Below, piece after piece: positions 1-8,366 of a DNA stretch of 64,000 bases. Made by a program: the position numbers and the translations under genes. The notes beneath the pieces are model-generated. The model was not told the DNA's origin. It did no database searches and saw nothing but the letters and a program-made list of their open reading frames with translations. The stretch spans positions 1-64,000 of the forward strand of contig NZ_DAHVNP010000029.1 in NCBI RefSeq assembly GCF_027319265.1, read 5' to 3'. Position 1 is the stretch's first letter. Every line of letters begins with the position of its first letter. This DNA comes from Ferrimicrobium sp. (lineage in GTDB: Bacteria; Actinomycetota; Acidimicrobiia; Acidimicrobiales; Acidimicrobiaceae).

Positions 1-40
1 AGACCCCAGGAGCGGTATAGGTAGGCACGGTTGTACTCCT

Positions 41-107
41 CTCATTGGCACACGGTTCTCATTGGCACACGGTTCTCATTGGCACACGGTTCTCATTGGA
101 CGGTTCT
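41..107. repeat. 17-bp tandem repeat, 3 full copies plus a partial
   Basis: The unit CTCATTGGCACACGGTT occurs at 41-57, 58-74 and 75-91 without change. A shorter, altered copy follows at 92-107. The function is unknown. Such direct repeats occur at the ends of some insertion elements, but nothing else here supports that reading. Confidence 0.85.
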
Positions 108-188
108 CAATCTCAGCGAGATCGCTCGGGGTGTCGTTCTAGGGGAATCGGCTGACCGGCCCCCATAGTTCTGATCGCCGTGCATGCT

Positions 189-242
189 GTCTCGTTATTG
201 TTTAGTCTCGTTATTGTTTAGTCTCGTTGTTGCTTTGTCTCG
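189..242. repeat. 16-bp tandem repeat, 3 copies
   Basis: The unit GTCTCGTTATTGTTTA is present twice exactly (189-204, 205-220), then as a diverged copy (221-236) and a trailing GTCTCG. More isolated GTCTCRTT words follow up to about position 310. Read on the minus strand it encodes repeated N-E-T-K, which is most likely a by-product of the DNA repeat. Confidence 0.8.
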
Positions 243-762
243 TAGCTATTGTGTTGTGAATCTGTTTGGTCTCGTTCAGTCTTGGTGCTGCTGTCTTGGT
301 CTCATTGTTCTCAGGGGTACCGCCTAGGCGATACCGGTTATCTGGTACCTCACAGGAAGAGTGACCGTCTCCAGGTACGGAAGCATTGCCCACTCTTCGT
401 TCGGCGAGAACTTCGTCAAGAGCCCAATGCACTGAGTGGAAAGCGAGACCCCCCACGCGAGACCCATACACAAACCCCCGGCCGCTACATGAGTGTAGCC
501 GAGGAATGGGGAGGTGTCAAGTGTCTTTAGGGTGTACTTTGCAGCATGGAAAAACTCGTAGCGGTGAACGATTCCTTGTGTCTGGAGGGTCTATTTGGAC
601 GAGTCAGACACGTCTCGCCAGCGCTCAAGCGATATACCAAGCATCCTCGACGGGCGGTCAAAATACACTGGACCACGACGAGCCAACCCTTCACAACCTG
701 AGTCCGAAGGCGACCGGGTAGGTGCACTCGTCACAATGGGGGAGGGACCGCTACCTACTTAT

Positions 763-1578
763 TCAAAGCGGTCGCTGTGGCGCGACGATTACGCGACCCA
801 GGCCCGGTAGTTCAAGGTTATCCGCAGCCTGCTTCAAGGCACTCTTGGCAGTGATGAGGATCTCGGCTGGCTCGATCCCATGACTCGGGTAGCTTGCAAC
901 TCCGGCACAGACCTTCGCGATCGGAGAAGCTCCCTCGCGGGCGTGAGCGATTTGAATCCGTTCTGCGACCCAGGCGGCGCCATCCTCATCGGTGTCATCC
1001 AGGAGAAGGGCAAAACTGCGGCTACCCACGCGACAGGCTACATCGGCGGTCCGAATGGTCGCCGCGACCACCTCCGAGAAGGCGAGGATACCAGCATCGG
1101 TAGCCTCCTCCGTGACGTCAGGCTGCATGACCAACTGCAAGAGCACAATACTGAGCGGCCAGAGACGTCGACGAGCGGTCGCTACTTTGGTGCTGAGGAG
1201 ACCGGAGAAGAAGATCTCGTTCATGAGGCCAGTGAGTGGATCGGTTATCGGGTCAGTCGTGCCCATCGCCGGACTCGCCGCCGTTGCCTCTACGTCCGGT
1301 GCCTGACCCGTAGCTGCGTGATCGCCTGCCATTACAAGCTCGGGCTGCGAGACCACCTCTAGGCTCGTCTCTTCGGAACCTTCAACAGGGGTGTCACGCA
1401 GGGATCTGGATCCCAGCCCGATGATCACCGCAACGAAAGCGATACCAGCACCGATCACACCATCCTCAGCGCGACCAAAGCGCATACCGACGGCACTCAC
1501 CGCCACGCCTCCCAAACCCAGGATGATTGCCAAAAACCCACGCAGTCTCATGCGAGATGCTTCGGCGTAAAACGACAC
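763..1578 (-). CDS. Membrane-anchored protein with degenerate GGDEF domain
   Basis: This 271-residue protein begins with two hydrophobic segments (about residues 12-34 and 40-56). After a variable linker, residues ~108-265 resemble a diguanylate cyclase domain: the entry motif DPLTGLMN is present and the C-terminal part matches the GGDEF fold (VCAGVASYP, then a helix with SALKQAADN). The signature loop itself reads R-V-G-S-R-S-F, so the GG(D/E)EF residues needed to bind and cyclise GTP are missing. It is probably catalytically dead and may act as a c-di-GMP or GTP sensor or as a protein-interaction module. It is the last gene of a minus-strand string, 15 bases after the mutase gene. No c-di-GMP effector is visible nearby. 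Confidence 0.7.
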   Translation of the reverse strand: MSFYAEASRMRLRGFLAIILGLGGVAVSAVGMRFGRAEDGVIGAGIAFVAVIIGLGSRSLRDTPVEGSEETSLEVVSQPELVMAGDHAATGQAPDVEATAASPAMGTTDPITDPLTGLMNEIFFSGLLSTKVATARRRLWPLSIVLLQLVMQPDVTEEATDAGILAFSEVVAATIRTADVACRVGSRSFALLLDDTDEDGAAWVAERIQIAHAREGASPIAKVCAGVASYPSHGIEPAEILITAKSALKQAADNLELPGLGRVIVAPQRPL

Positions 1579-1593
1579 AAGCTGTACAAACTT

Positions 1594-3579
1594 TCAGGAA
1601 TGAATCGCTTCCCGTCGCGTCGCCACGATGTCGACCAACTTGGCCATGATCTGGGTGATCTGATAGTGCTTTGGGGTGAAGACTTGGCGGACTCCAAGCG
1701 CCATCAGTTGACCGATGTCGTCGTCAGGAATAATGCCACCCACAATCACGGGCACACTTACCCCACGCGATCTCAACTCCGCAAAGAGTGCGCCGACGAG
1801 TTCAAGATGCGAACCCGACAGGATCGAAAGGCCGATAAGGTCCACGTCCTCATCACGAGCGACACTCGCAATCTCGGCAGGGGTCTGGCGAATCCCCTGA
1901 TAGATCACCTCAAATCCTGCATCGCGTGCCGCAACCGCAATCTGTTCAGCTCCGTTGGAGTGCCCGTCAAGCCCGGGCTTTGCCACCAGGAGTCGCGCGG
2001 GGCCTCCAGGTAGATGCCGCAAGCGATCGACCAGCGCATCCATCTGGCCTCTGCGCACCCCAGCACCGCCTTGAATCCCAGTGGGTGCCCGAAACTCTCC
2101 GAAGGCCTCGCGCATGGTATCGGCCCAATCCTGAGTAGTGCCACCGGCTTTGGCAAGGGCTAACGTCGCCTCAATCAAGTTCTCGTCCGTTCTCGCCACC
2201 CTCAAGAGATGATCCCTTGCAGCCTGCACGGAGCGCTCGTCTCGGAGGCGTTTGAAGGCCACAAACTCCTCGATGAGCCGCGCGACCTCCGCCCCATCGG
2301 CGCTCAAATGCATCCTCGTGTCGACACCAGCGAGAATCGACTCCTGCGCCCCCTCAGCCCTGTCCTGGTAGAGATTGACGCCAACAACTCGCTGGGCGCC
2401 GGTCTCGATCGCAAGAGCGCGTTCGGTCTGCGCGCGAACTAGTGCCGCCTTCATCTCATCGATCTGGACAAAGACACCGCCGCCATCGATAATGCGATTG
2501 AGTTCATCGCGAGCAGCCTCGACGATCTCGGCGGTCAACCCCTCCATCACCTTCGACCCCTCAAAGATGTCTGGATACTCGAGCAGGTCAGTCTCGTAGG
2601 CAAGGATCTGTTGCGCTCGCAGCGACCACTGCTGATCGACCGGCCGTGGAAGGCCAATCGCCTCATTCCACGCCGGGAGCTGGAGTGCCCTGGCTCGTGC
2701 ATCCCGCGAAAGCGTGACCCCTAACGCCTCCAACATGATGCGGTAGACGTTGTTCTCGGGTTGGGACTCCGTGAGTCCAAGTGAGTTCACCTGCACGCCA
2801 TAACGAAATCGGCGAAGCTTTGGATCCTCTACTCCATAGCGGGTACGGGTGAGCTCGTCCCAAAGAGCGACAAAGGCTCGCATCTTCGCGATCTCCTCGA
2901 TCAGCCGAATCCCCGAGTTCACAAAGAACGACATCCTGCCCACCACTTTGGCGATACCATCCGCACCCAGACGACCCCGATCACGAACGGCATCGAGAAT
3001 GCCAACAGCGGTCGCGAGCGCATATGCCACCTCTTGGACCGGAGTCGCCCCCGCCTCCTGCAGGTGATAACTGCAGATATTGATCGGGTTCCACCTGGGG
3101 ACATGGGCTACAGAGAACTCAATAAGGTCTACCGTCAGCCTCTTGGAGGCCTCCGGTGTAAAGATAAACGTACCGCGCGAGAGGTACTCTTTGATGATGT
3201 CGTTCTGGGTGGTGCCAGAGAGCAGGTGGTAGGGAATGTCATGCTCATCCGCAAGGGCAAGATAGAGGCTAAAGAGCCACATCGCCGTTGCGTTGATGGT
3301 CATCGACGTATTCATCTTGTCAAGCTCGATGCCGTCAAAGAGCTGGCGGAGATGGGCGAGATGGGCGATGGGCACCCCCACCTTGCCTACCTCACCCGCA
3401 CTACGAGGATCATCAGGGTCAAGTCCCAGCTGAGTTGGAAGATCGAAGGCCACCGACAGGCCAGTCTGTCCGTTAGCAAGATTCGCACGAAAGAGTCGAT
3501 TCGAGGCAGCAGCCGAGGAGTGCCCCGCATAGGTACGCATCACCCACGGTGCATCAGGTCGCTGCAGGTGTGGCTCCAT
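1594..3579 (-). CDS. ecm: Ethylmalonyl-CoA mutase-type B12-dependent acyl-CoA mutase
   Basis: The 661-residue protein has the TIM-barrel domain of acyl-CoA mutases (RTYAGHS near residue 15, VAFDLPTQLG, NTSMTINATAMW, GTTQND, NICSYHLQEAGAT) and, from about residue 510, a cobalamin-binding domain with D-G-H-S-N-G, LSILSGSH and GGIIP. Both domains lie on one chain, as in MeaA/Ecm. The stretches GVQVNSLGLTE and LPAWNEAIGLPRP match Ecm better than methylmalonyl-CoA mutase as I remember the families. Ecm converts (2R)-ethylmalonyl-CoA to methylsuccinyl-CoA in the ethylmalonyl-CoA pathway for acetyl-CoA assimilation. The preceding gene is a 3-hydroxybutyryl-CoA dehydrogenase, another enzyme type of that route, with an 11-base gap. 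Methylmalonyl- or isobutyryl-CoA mutase activity remains possible. Confidence 0.82.
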   Translation of the reverse strand: MEPHLQRPDAPWVMRTYAGHSSAAASNRLFRANLANGQTGLSVAFDLPTQLGLDPDDPRSAGEVGKVGVPIAHLAHLRQLFDGIELDKMNTSMTINATAMWLFSLYLALADEHDIPYHLLSGTTQNDIIKEYLSRGTFIFTPEASKRLTVDLIEFSVAHVPRWNPINICSYHLQEAGATPVQEVAYALATAVGILDAVRDRGRLGADGIAKVVGRMSFFVNSGIRLIEEIAKMRAFVALWDELTRTRYGVEDPKLRRFRYGVQVNSLGLTESQPENNVYRIMLEALGVTLSRDARARALQLPAWNEAIGLPRPVDQQWSLRAQQILAYETDLLEYPDIFEGSKVMEGLTAEIVEAARDELNRIIDGGGVFVQIDEMKAALVRAQTERALAIETGAQRVVGVNLYQDRAEGAQESILAGVDTRMHLSADGAEVARLIEEFVAFKRLRDERSVQAARDHLLRVARTDENLIEATLALAKAGGTTQDWADTMREAFGEFRAPTGIQGGAGVRRGQMDALVDRLRHLPGGPARLLVAKPGLDGHSNGAEQIAVAARDAGFEVIYQGIRQTPAEIASVARDEDVDLIGLSILSGSHLELVGALFAELRSRGVSVPVIVGGIIPDDDIGQLMALGVRQVFTPKHYQITQIMAKLVDIVATRREAIHS

Positions 3580-3590
3580 CGGTAATCCCC

Positions 3591-4451
3591 TCAGGCCTTC
3601 GATTGATAGTCGTAGAAGCCTCGACCGGTCTTACGGCCCAAGTGACCGGCCTCTCGCATCCTACGCAGAGTGGGTGCCGCCAACATCGCCGGATCCCCAG
3701 TCTCTTCGTACAGCCGTTCAAGGATCGCGACCGCCACATCAAGCCCAACGAGGTCGAGCAAGGCGAGCGGCCCCATCGGATAGTTACATCCCAGCATCAT
3801 CGCACGGTCGATATCCTCTTTTGCTGCGACCCCTCGCTCGAGCAGTCGCACTGCGGTGTTCAAGTACGGAAACAGGAGCGCATTGACGACAAAGCCAGCC
3901 TCATCGTTGACGATCACTGGCTCCTTGCCAAGCGTCTGCACAAAGTGTCGCCCCGCCTCAAGAACTTCGGGTGCGACCACGAGTGATCGAACGACCTCCA
4001 CGAGGCGGAGACTGCCGACTGGATTAAAGAAGTGGAGACCGAGGACACGTTCGGGCCGCGTTGTCGTAGCAGCCAAGGCCATGATTGGGAGCGTCGAGGT
4101 ATTGGAAGCGATCATCGACCCCTCGATGAGCACACGATCTAACTGCGCAAAAAGATGCTTCTTCACCTCAATATCCTCGACCACCGATTCGATCACGAGA
4201 TGCCGATCGTAGAGATCGTCAATCTCGGTCGTGTAGCGAACCATGGACATCGCCACCTCGTAACGCTCATCGTCGATCTCGCTGCGCGCTATTCGTCGTC
4301 GCAGATGTCGTTCAAGTGCCACCTTGACCGAATGCGATGCCGCCTCAGACCGCGTGCGGACCACTACGTCATAGTCAGCCAGAATGCATGCCTCGACAAT
4401 CCCGGAGGCCATCGTCCCTCCACCAACCACGCCAATCCGTGAAAGCTGCAC
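3591..4451 (-). CDS. hbd: 3-hydroxybutyryl-CoA dehydrogenase
   Basis: This is an NAD(P)-dependent 3-hydroxyacyl-CoA dehydrogenase of about 286 residues. The Rossmann motif G-V-V-G-G-G-T-M-A-S-G-I starts within the first residues, followed by the family motifs SNTSTLPI, LHFFNPV (catalytic His) and EAGFVVNALL, and a C-terminal domain ending GRKTGRGFYDY. I chose the GTG at 4451 because a TACGCT hexamer lies 6 bases upstream, the same arrangement as the second dehydrogenase at 53181. An upstream TTG (4496) would add 15 residues that are not part of the fold. It probably forms an operon with the mutase gene and supplies 3-hydroxybutyryl-CoA chemistry for the ethylmalonyl-CoA pathway or for fatty acid or PHB turnover. 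Confidence 0.85.
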   Translation of the reverse strand: MQLSRIGVVGGGTMASGIVEACILADYDVVVRTRSEAASHSVKVALERHLRRRIARSEIDDERYEVAMSMVRYTTEIDDLYDRHLVIESVVEDIEVKKHLFAQLDRVLIEGSMIASNTSTLPIMALAATTTRPERVLGLHFFNPVGSLRLVEVVRSLVVAPEVLEAGRHFVQTLGKEPVIVNDEAGFVVNALLFPYLNTAVRLLERGVAAKEDIDRAMMLGCNYPMGPLALLDLVGLDVAVAILERLYEETGDPAMLAAPTLRRMREAGHLGRKTGRGFYDYQSKA

Positions 4452-4457
4452 ACACCC

Positions 4458-4463
4458 AGCGTA
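4458..4463 (-). promoter_or_regulatory. Probable -10 element of leaderless hbd promoter
   Basis: On the minus strand TACGCT is followed by six bases and then the GTG start. No Shine-Dalgarno site is present. No clear -35 is seen. Confidence 0.45.
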
Positions 4464-4515
4464 CCGGTTTTGCTCCGCATCGATGACGGCGACCAAGCAG
4501 GCTTCGGACAGTTAC

Positions 4516-4521
4516 TAGGCT
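4516..4521 (+). promoter_or_regulatory. Probable -10 element of leaderless S51-like gene
   Basis: TAGGCT lies exactly nine bases before the ATG at 4531, the same spacing as at several other starts in this window. There is no Shine-Dalgarno site. Confidence 0.5.
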
Positions 4522-4530
4522 TGGCTCACG

Positions 4531-5238
4531 ATGAAGACTCCACTCTATGGCACCATTGCGCTCGTCGGCGGGGACGAGTTCGGGCCGCTCTGCACCTTTG
4601 ATGAGGAGATCCTTACGCAAACCGGAGCTCAGCGTGTCAGCATCCTCCCCACGGCGGCGGCCTACGAGCGGCCAGACCGAGCCGTTGCGAACGGCACCCG
4701 CTACCTCGAAAACCTCGGCGTCGAGGTCGACGTGATCGAGATCTACAACCGCTCCGATGCCGAGGACGAAGAACTCGTGGCCCAGATCGGTCGTGCTGAG
4801 GTGCTGTACTGTATCGGCGGTTCGCCACTCCACCTTCGATCGGTGCTCGTCGGAACTCCGGCCCTGGAGGCACTTGGGAATGCATGGTCACGCGGAACCA
4901 CGCTGATCGCATCATCAGCCTCAGCGATGGTGCTCGGCGATCCGATGATCGACCCACGCGGTGGGGCGCTCACCATTGGTCTCGGCTTGATCCCGCATCT
5001 TGCGATCCTGCCACATGCCGATCAGCGGTCACTCTCGATTCGCGATCGCACGATCCATCTCGTTCATGCTCCCACCCTCATGGTCGAGATCGATGCCCAA
5101 ACAGCGCTGATCTACCACCGAACAGGCGGCATCCAAGTGCGAGGACCTGGCAGCGCTACCGCGTATCAGGACGGCCGGCAAACGGAACTCTCGCTCGTGA
5201 AAGATCTGCTAGACCAGCGTACGCTCCAGGTCAGCTAG
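4531..5238 (+). CDS. S51 (cyanophycinase/dipeptidase E)-like protein
   Basis: The 235-residue protein has the fold signatures of the S51 group. It begins with a strand and turn, IALVGGDEF. The motif YCIGGSPLHL near residue 93 stands where cyanophycinases have GGNQ, and IASSASAMVLGDPM near residue 130 stands where the family has its nucleophile elbow G-x-S-A-G. The serine is kept, but the flanking glycines are replaced. The substrate cannot be told. It may be a peptidase acting on isoaspartyl or acidic dipeptides, or an inactive relative. Its last 30 bases overlap the 3' end of the glycosyltransferase gene on the other strand. A second, longer S51-like protein lies at 44842-45999. Confidence 0.7.
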   Translation: MKTPLYGTIALVGGDEFGPLCTFDEEILTQTGAQRVSILPTAAAYERPDRAVANGTRYLENLGVEVDVIEIYNRSDAEDEELVAQIGRAEVLYCIGGSPLHLRSVLVGTPALEALGNAWSRGTTLIASSASAMVLGDPMIDPRGGALTIGLGLIPHLAILPHADQRSLSIRDRTIHLVHAPTLMVEIDAQTALIYHRTGGIQVRGPGSATAYQDGRQTELSLVKDLLDQRTLQVS

Positions 5239-7242
5239 TTCGTCGAGGACCACGCCCATCCCCTTTAGCCCAAGCGCGACCGCCTCCTTGGCCGCAGCCA
5301 AGCGAACCTCCAGCGTGACTTCGGCGTTGGTCGCCAGCCAAACCAAGGGTGCTTGCTGACCTAGCCCGTGTTCGATCAACACCTGCGACCAATGGGAGGC
5401 ACGCTCAAGTTCTAGGTGTCGACCGACCAAGGAGGCTGCCGCGAGAAGTGTGCGATCATCTGGACGTAATGCGATCAACTCGATGAGCAGACGATCGGCT
5501 AGTCGCGGATCCACTTGAAGGAGCTGGGCCGCCACTAACTGCTCTTTGTCATCAGGAAGCGCCGCCAAAAGCTCAGCAACATCAACGTGGCCGCGTTCCA
5601 TAAAACCCGCTAGTTCTACAAGATGGACATCCATGACACCTTGGGCAAGGCCAGCGATGATCACACGTGCAGCCTCGGCATCCCGACCAAGTGCACTTAG
5701 CGTGCGGGCCTTCAACCCCAACAGCGTGGTCGGGTTGACCGTGAGTCCGTCGCGGTCAACGACAAAGCCGCCGATAGCATCGATCCACTCCAGGGTCTTC
5801 TCAAAATTTCCCTGCGCATACGCAAGGTGTGCACGATCATGAAATCCAAAGTATTCGTGAAAACCCTGCTCGTCGAGTTGCTCAATCGCCCACTGGGCTT
5901 GTTCGAATCGGCCGAGCGTCCGATACCAGGATGAGAGCGCCAACATGCCAACCCGCTCCATGGAGGGTACCCCCGAACCGAGGACCCGTTCTTCGACCAA
6001 CGTCACCGCCTCCTCAAGGCGCCCACTCATCGTCATCGATCTCGCCTCATGGAGCGCAGCCTCGGCCTCGGAGGCGGCCGATCCATTGGTTTCGGAGATG
6101 CGAAGGTTCCGTTCGGCTTTGGACTTGCGCGTCATCTCCGTGTCGAGATAACCGATATGGCGGAGATGGATATCTGGCTGAAGGACCGAATAGGCACTAC
6201 GAAGGTCATCTCGGTACCAGACCGTCTCGTGAATCGCACCACGCCAATGACAGTCCTTACGACGGAAGAGTCGATTAGCGAAGTGATTGGTAAGCGAGAG
6301 TCCTCCACCCGTTTCGTTCTCTATCCGCACCGAGTACGACTCATACGGGGCAAATGGATCCTCGAGCCGGAGCCGAAGCGCCGAACGGTCACCGACAACA
6401 CGCTCATCCGCGTCGATCCAAAGAATCCATGCACCAGTCGCATACTTGAGGGTTTGATTTCGGGCCCAGGCAAAATCCTCGCGCCAGCTCCCCTCGATGA
6501 CGTGGGCACCATGCTCCTTGGCGATGGCTACGGTAGCATCCGTGGACCCAGTATCGAAGACGATCACCTCATCGGCAAGACCTCGAGCGGACAGAAGGGC
6601 CTCGGCCAAGCAGCTCTCTTCATCCTTGACGATCATACAAAGGGAGAGGAGCGGTGTACTCACCGGGGCTCCGGGGATGAGTTTGGACTTGACCTCAGAG
6701 GAGAAGGCGATCGAACCCTGGGCAAGCACAAGCGAACGGTCTCGGTAGAGTGAGGAAAACAGTGCAAAGCTCGTCGTTGGCCCAGCCGCAAGACTCTCGT
6801 GCACCCAGGCACCTGGTGCGCAGGCGACAAGATCACTACCAAAGGCAATGGGTTGCATCGTCCCCGCAAAGGTCCGACGCATATGGGATGCGTACTGGGT
6901 CTGTTGCACAAGGTTGACGATGAGTTGGCCCTCCTCAAGAACCTGACGCTGGGGACCATCGACGTTCGGAGAACCTGGGACGATGACCGCCTCAGGATAG
7001 TCTTCCGAAGCGACGAGAAGCTCATCAAGCCAGCCTGGTGTGAGTGAAGCAGCCGAAGACACCACCAACACTCGATGCGCTTGCGCAAGACGGTCAAGAT
7101 CGCGAGGGGCAAGGTGGCGTCCCTCCACCAAAAGAATGACGGGAAAGCTAGCCGGTACAATCGTCGATAGATAGCGTCGTGCGTTGCGGAGGGAACGCTC
7201 ATCGGCGAGCAATACCAGCACCACCACTCGTGTCTTGGTCAC
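5209..7242 (-). CDS. Family 2 glycosyltransferase with helical-repeat tail
   Basis: The 677-residue protein has three parts. Residues ~1-190 form a degenerate glycosyltransferase-like domain (VVVLVLLADERSLRNARRYL, then a PGSPNVDG loop). Residues ~195-400 are a canonical GT-A domain: LSLCMIVKDEE, VFDTGSTDAT, the metal-binding D-A-D-E, and WRGAIHETV further on. From about residue 410 there are TPR-like helices. GT2-TPR proteins of this type often glycosylate surface proteins. The position next to chemotaxis and flagellar genes makes flagellin or hook protein a plausible acceptor, but that is inference. Translation starts at a GTG preceded by AAAGGATG, the same ribosome-binding site type as cheA. 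Confidence 0.75.
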   Translation of the reverse strand: MTKTRVVVLVLLADERSLRNARRYLSTIVPASFPVILLVEGRHLAPRDLDRLAQAHRVLVVSSAASLTPGWLDELLVASEDYPEAVIVPGSPNVDGPQRQVLEEGQLIVNLVQQTQYASHMRRTFAGTMQPIAFGSDLVACAPGAWVHESLAAGPTTSFALFSSLYRDRSLVLAQGSIAFSSEVKSKLIPGAPVSTPLLSLCMIVKDEESCLAEALLSARGLADEVIVFDTGSTDATVAIAKEHGAHVIEGSWREDFAWARNQTLKYATGAWILWIDADERVVGDRSALRLRLEDPFAPYESYSVRIENETGGGLSLTNHFANRLFRRKDCHWRGAIHETVWYRDDLRSAYSVLQPDIHLRHIGYLDTEMTRKSKAERNLRISETNGSAASEAEAALHEARSMTMSGRLEEAVTLVEERVLGSGVPSMERVGMLALSSWYRTLGRFEQAQWAIEQLDEQGFHEYFGFHDRAHLAYAQGNFEKTLEWIDAIGGFVVDRDGLTVNPTTLLGLKARTLSALGRDAEAARVIIAGLAQGVMDVHLVELAGFMERGHVDVAELLAALPDDKEQLVAAQLLQVDPRLADRLLIELIALRPDDRTLLAAASLVGRHLELERASHWSQVLIEHGLGQQAPLVWLATNAEVTLEVRLAAAKEAVALGLKGMGVVLDELADLERTLV

Positions 7243-7368
7243 TTTTCATCCTTTCTCGTCAATCCATCCCCCAGAGATTTGCATCCGCACAGGTCCGACC
7301 GACCGCCAAGTTCTCTGATGATCGATCCGTACCACCTCTGCGAGCATCGCCACTCACGGCGGAGTCAC

Positions 7369-7899
7369 TTATGGTGGTGTCTCAGTGAGTAGCTTGGACA
7401 ACAATCGGATGGAGATGACACCCACCGGTCGTCGATCACGCCAAGAGATAGTCGCATCGATTCCTTGCAGATGAGGGTGACCTAAAAACGCCATTGCCTC
7501 GGCGGCTAACGCTGACACCTCGACCAACTGCGTGAGACGCGCTCGGGGTGCGTGCGGGCGCTGTTCGTTAAAGAGCAGGCCAAAGATATTCAGGATCTCG
7601 TGGACATTGGCCATCATGGTGTCGGTGAGTGTCCCCGCAGCCCTCGCCTCATCTATCATGCCCTTGGGAATCATCGAGAGGCCAGCACCAAAGGTAAGCG
7701 CGAAAGAGAAATCTACTGCAATGATCGATCGAAGCACATCATCTTGATCGTGGTAGAGACCCGCAAGGTAGAACGTCGGCAGCAGACTCCGTTGGGGATA
7801 GCGGTCAGCGCGAACTCCGGCATTCATGAGGTTCGAGAGCACCGACTCCATCTCGTCAAGGCTCGGCAGTAAGAGACGCGAGGATATCTCGGCGATCAT
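7369..7899 (-). CDS. Uncharacterised protein of the cheY-cheX string, possibly CheC/CheX-like
   Basis: This 176-residue protein belongs to no family I can name with certainty. Its start overlaps the stop of the CheX-like gene by four bases, so the two are translationally coupled. The segment around residues 65-110 (ALTFGAGLSMIP, then a helix with MMANVHEILNIFGLLFNE) resembles the helix of CheC/CheX phosphatases that carries E-x-x-N. A chemotaxis-related function, perhaps as partner of the neighbouring CheX-like protein, is inferred from this and from context. Confidence 0.5.
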   Translation of the reverse strand: MIAEISSRLLLPSLDEMESVLSNLMNAGVRADRYPQRSLLPTFYLAGLYHDQDDVLRSIIAVDFSFALTFGAGLSMIPKGMIDEARAAGTLTDTMMANVHEILNIFGLLFNEQRPHAPRARLTQLVEVSALAAEAMAFLGHPHLQGIDATISWRDRRPVGVISIRLLSKLLTETPP

Positions 7900-8366
7900 C
7901 CTTCATCGCCACTGTCGCTAATCGAGACGAGATGCATCTCGCCCAACTCGGTGGAGAGACGAAACACCTCGCTGGTGGTCCCCGTCGGCACCCGCAGGCG
8001 TCCAAAGAGGAACATTGGGAGGCCAGAACGCAGGCTAGGATCGGCCTCGATCACCAATCGCTTTGCTACCCCGCCGATGACATTCACTACCTCGGCCACT
8101 GCGTCAGTGATCTCAACGTCACTCAACTCCTCATGACGTCCTATCATGTTGGCCGTCAGAAGCTCTAAGGTCACAAACTCAGCGACAAGACCTAACTGCA
8201 ACGACAGTCTCTCGCCCACGAGGCCCACCCAGGCGCCCGGAAGGTTGGCCGGAATGCCCTGTGTCTGCAGTTGGGGTGTGGCAACGAGCGGGGGTAAGAT
8301 CCCACCCTCAAGTGCTCGCACACCATCGAGCAGCGCACTGGACCACTGGGTCATCTGCATCGTCAC
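7896..8366 (-). CDS. cheX: CheX-like CheY-P phosphatase
   Basis: The 156-residue protein has the CheX pattern. The segment LSDVEITDAVAEVVNVIGG at about residues 80-98 matches the family helix with an acidic residue and Asn (E-x-x-N) that reaches into the active site of phosphorylated CheY. The C-terminal strand region (FRLSTELGEMHLV) closes the fold. In species without CheZ, CheX/CheC proteins dephosphorylate CheY-P and so end the motor signal. The start codon overlaps the cheY stop (ATGA), so it should be made together with CheY. Confidence 0.7.
   Translation of the reverse strand: MTMQMTQWSSALLDGVRALEGGILPPLVATPQLQTQGIPANLPGAWVGLVGERLSLQLGLVAEFVTLELLTANMIGRHEELSDVEITDAVAEVVNVIGGVAKRLVIEADPSLRSGLPMFLFGRLRVPTGTTSEVFRLSTELGEMHLVSISDSGDEG

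Larger units (their letters stand above)
1..762. other. Region without a recognisable gene
   Basis: No open frame in this stretch resembles a known protein family. It holds two blocks of short tandem repeats (listed separately) followed by about 500 bases in which the longest frames (up to 111 codons, on both strands) overlap one another and show no recognisable motif. The repeat-rich, gene-poor character suggests the decayed edge of an insertion element or other mobile DNA, but no transposase motif or terminal inverted repeat could be identified. Confidence 0.5.

Noticed and set aside
41-242. CRISPR array
   Set aside because: The repeats are directly tandem with no spacers, and no cas gene is present.
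211-471. 86-codon minus-strand frame with repeated NETK
   Set aside because: Its repeats come from the 16-bp DNA tandem repeat; no transposase or other motif is seen.
3034-3585. 183-codon plus-strand frame
   Set aside because: Antisense to the ethylmalonyl-CoA mutase gene, without start signal or family motif.
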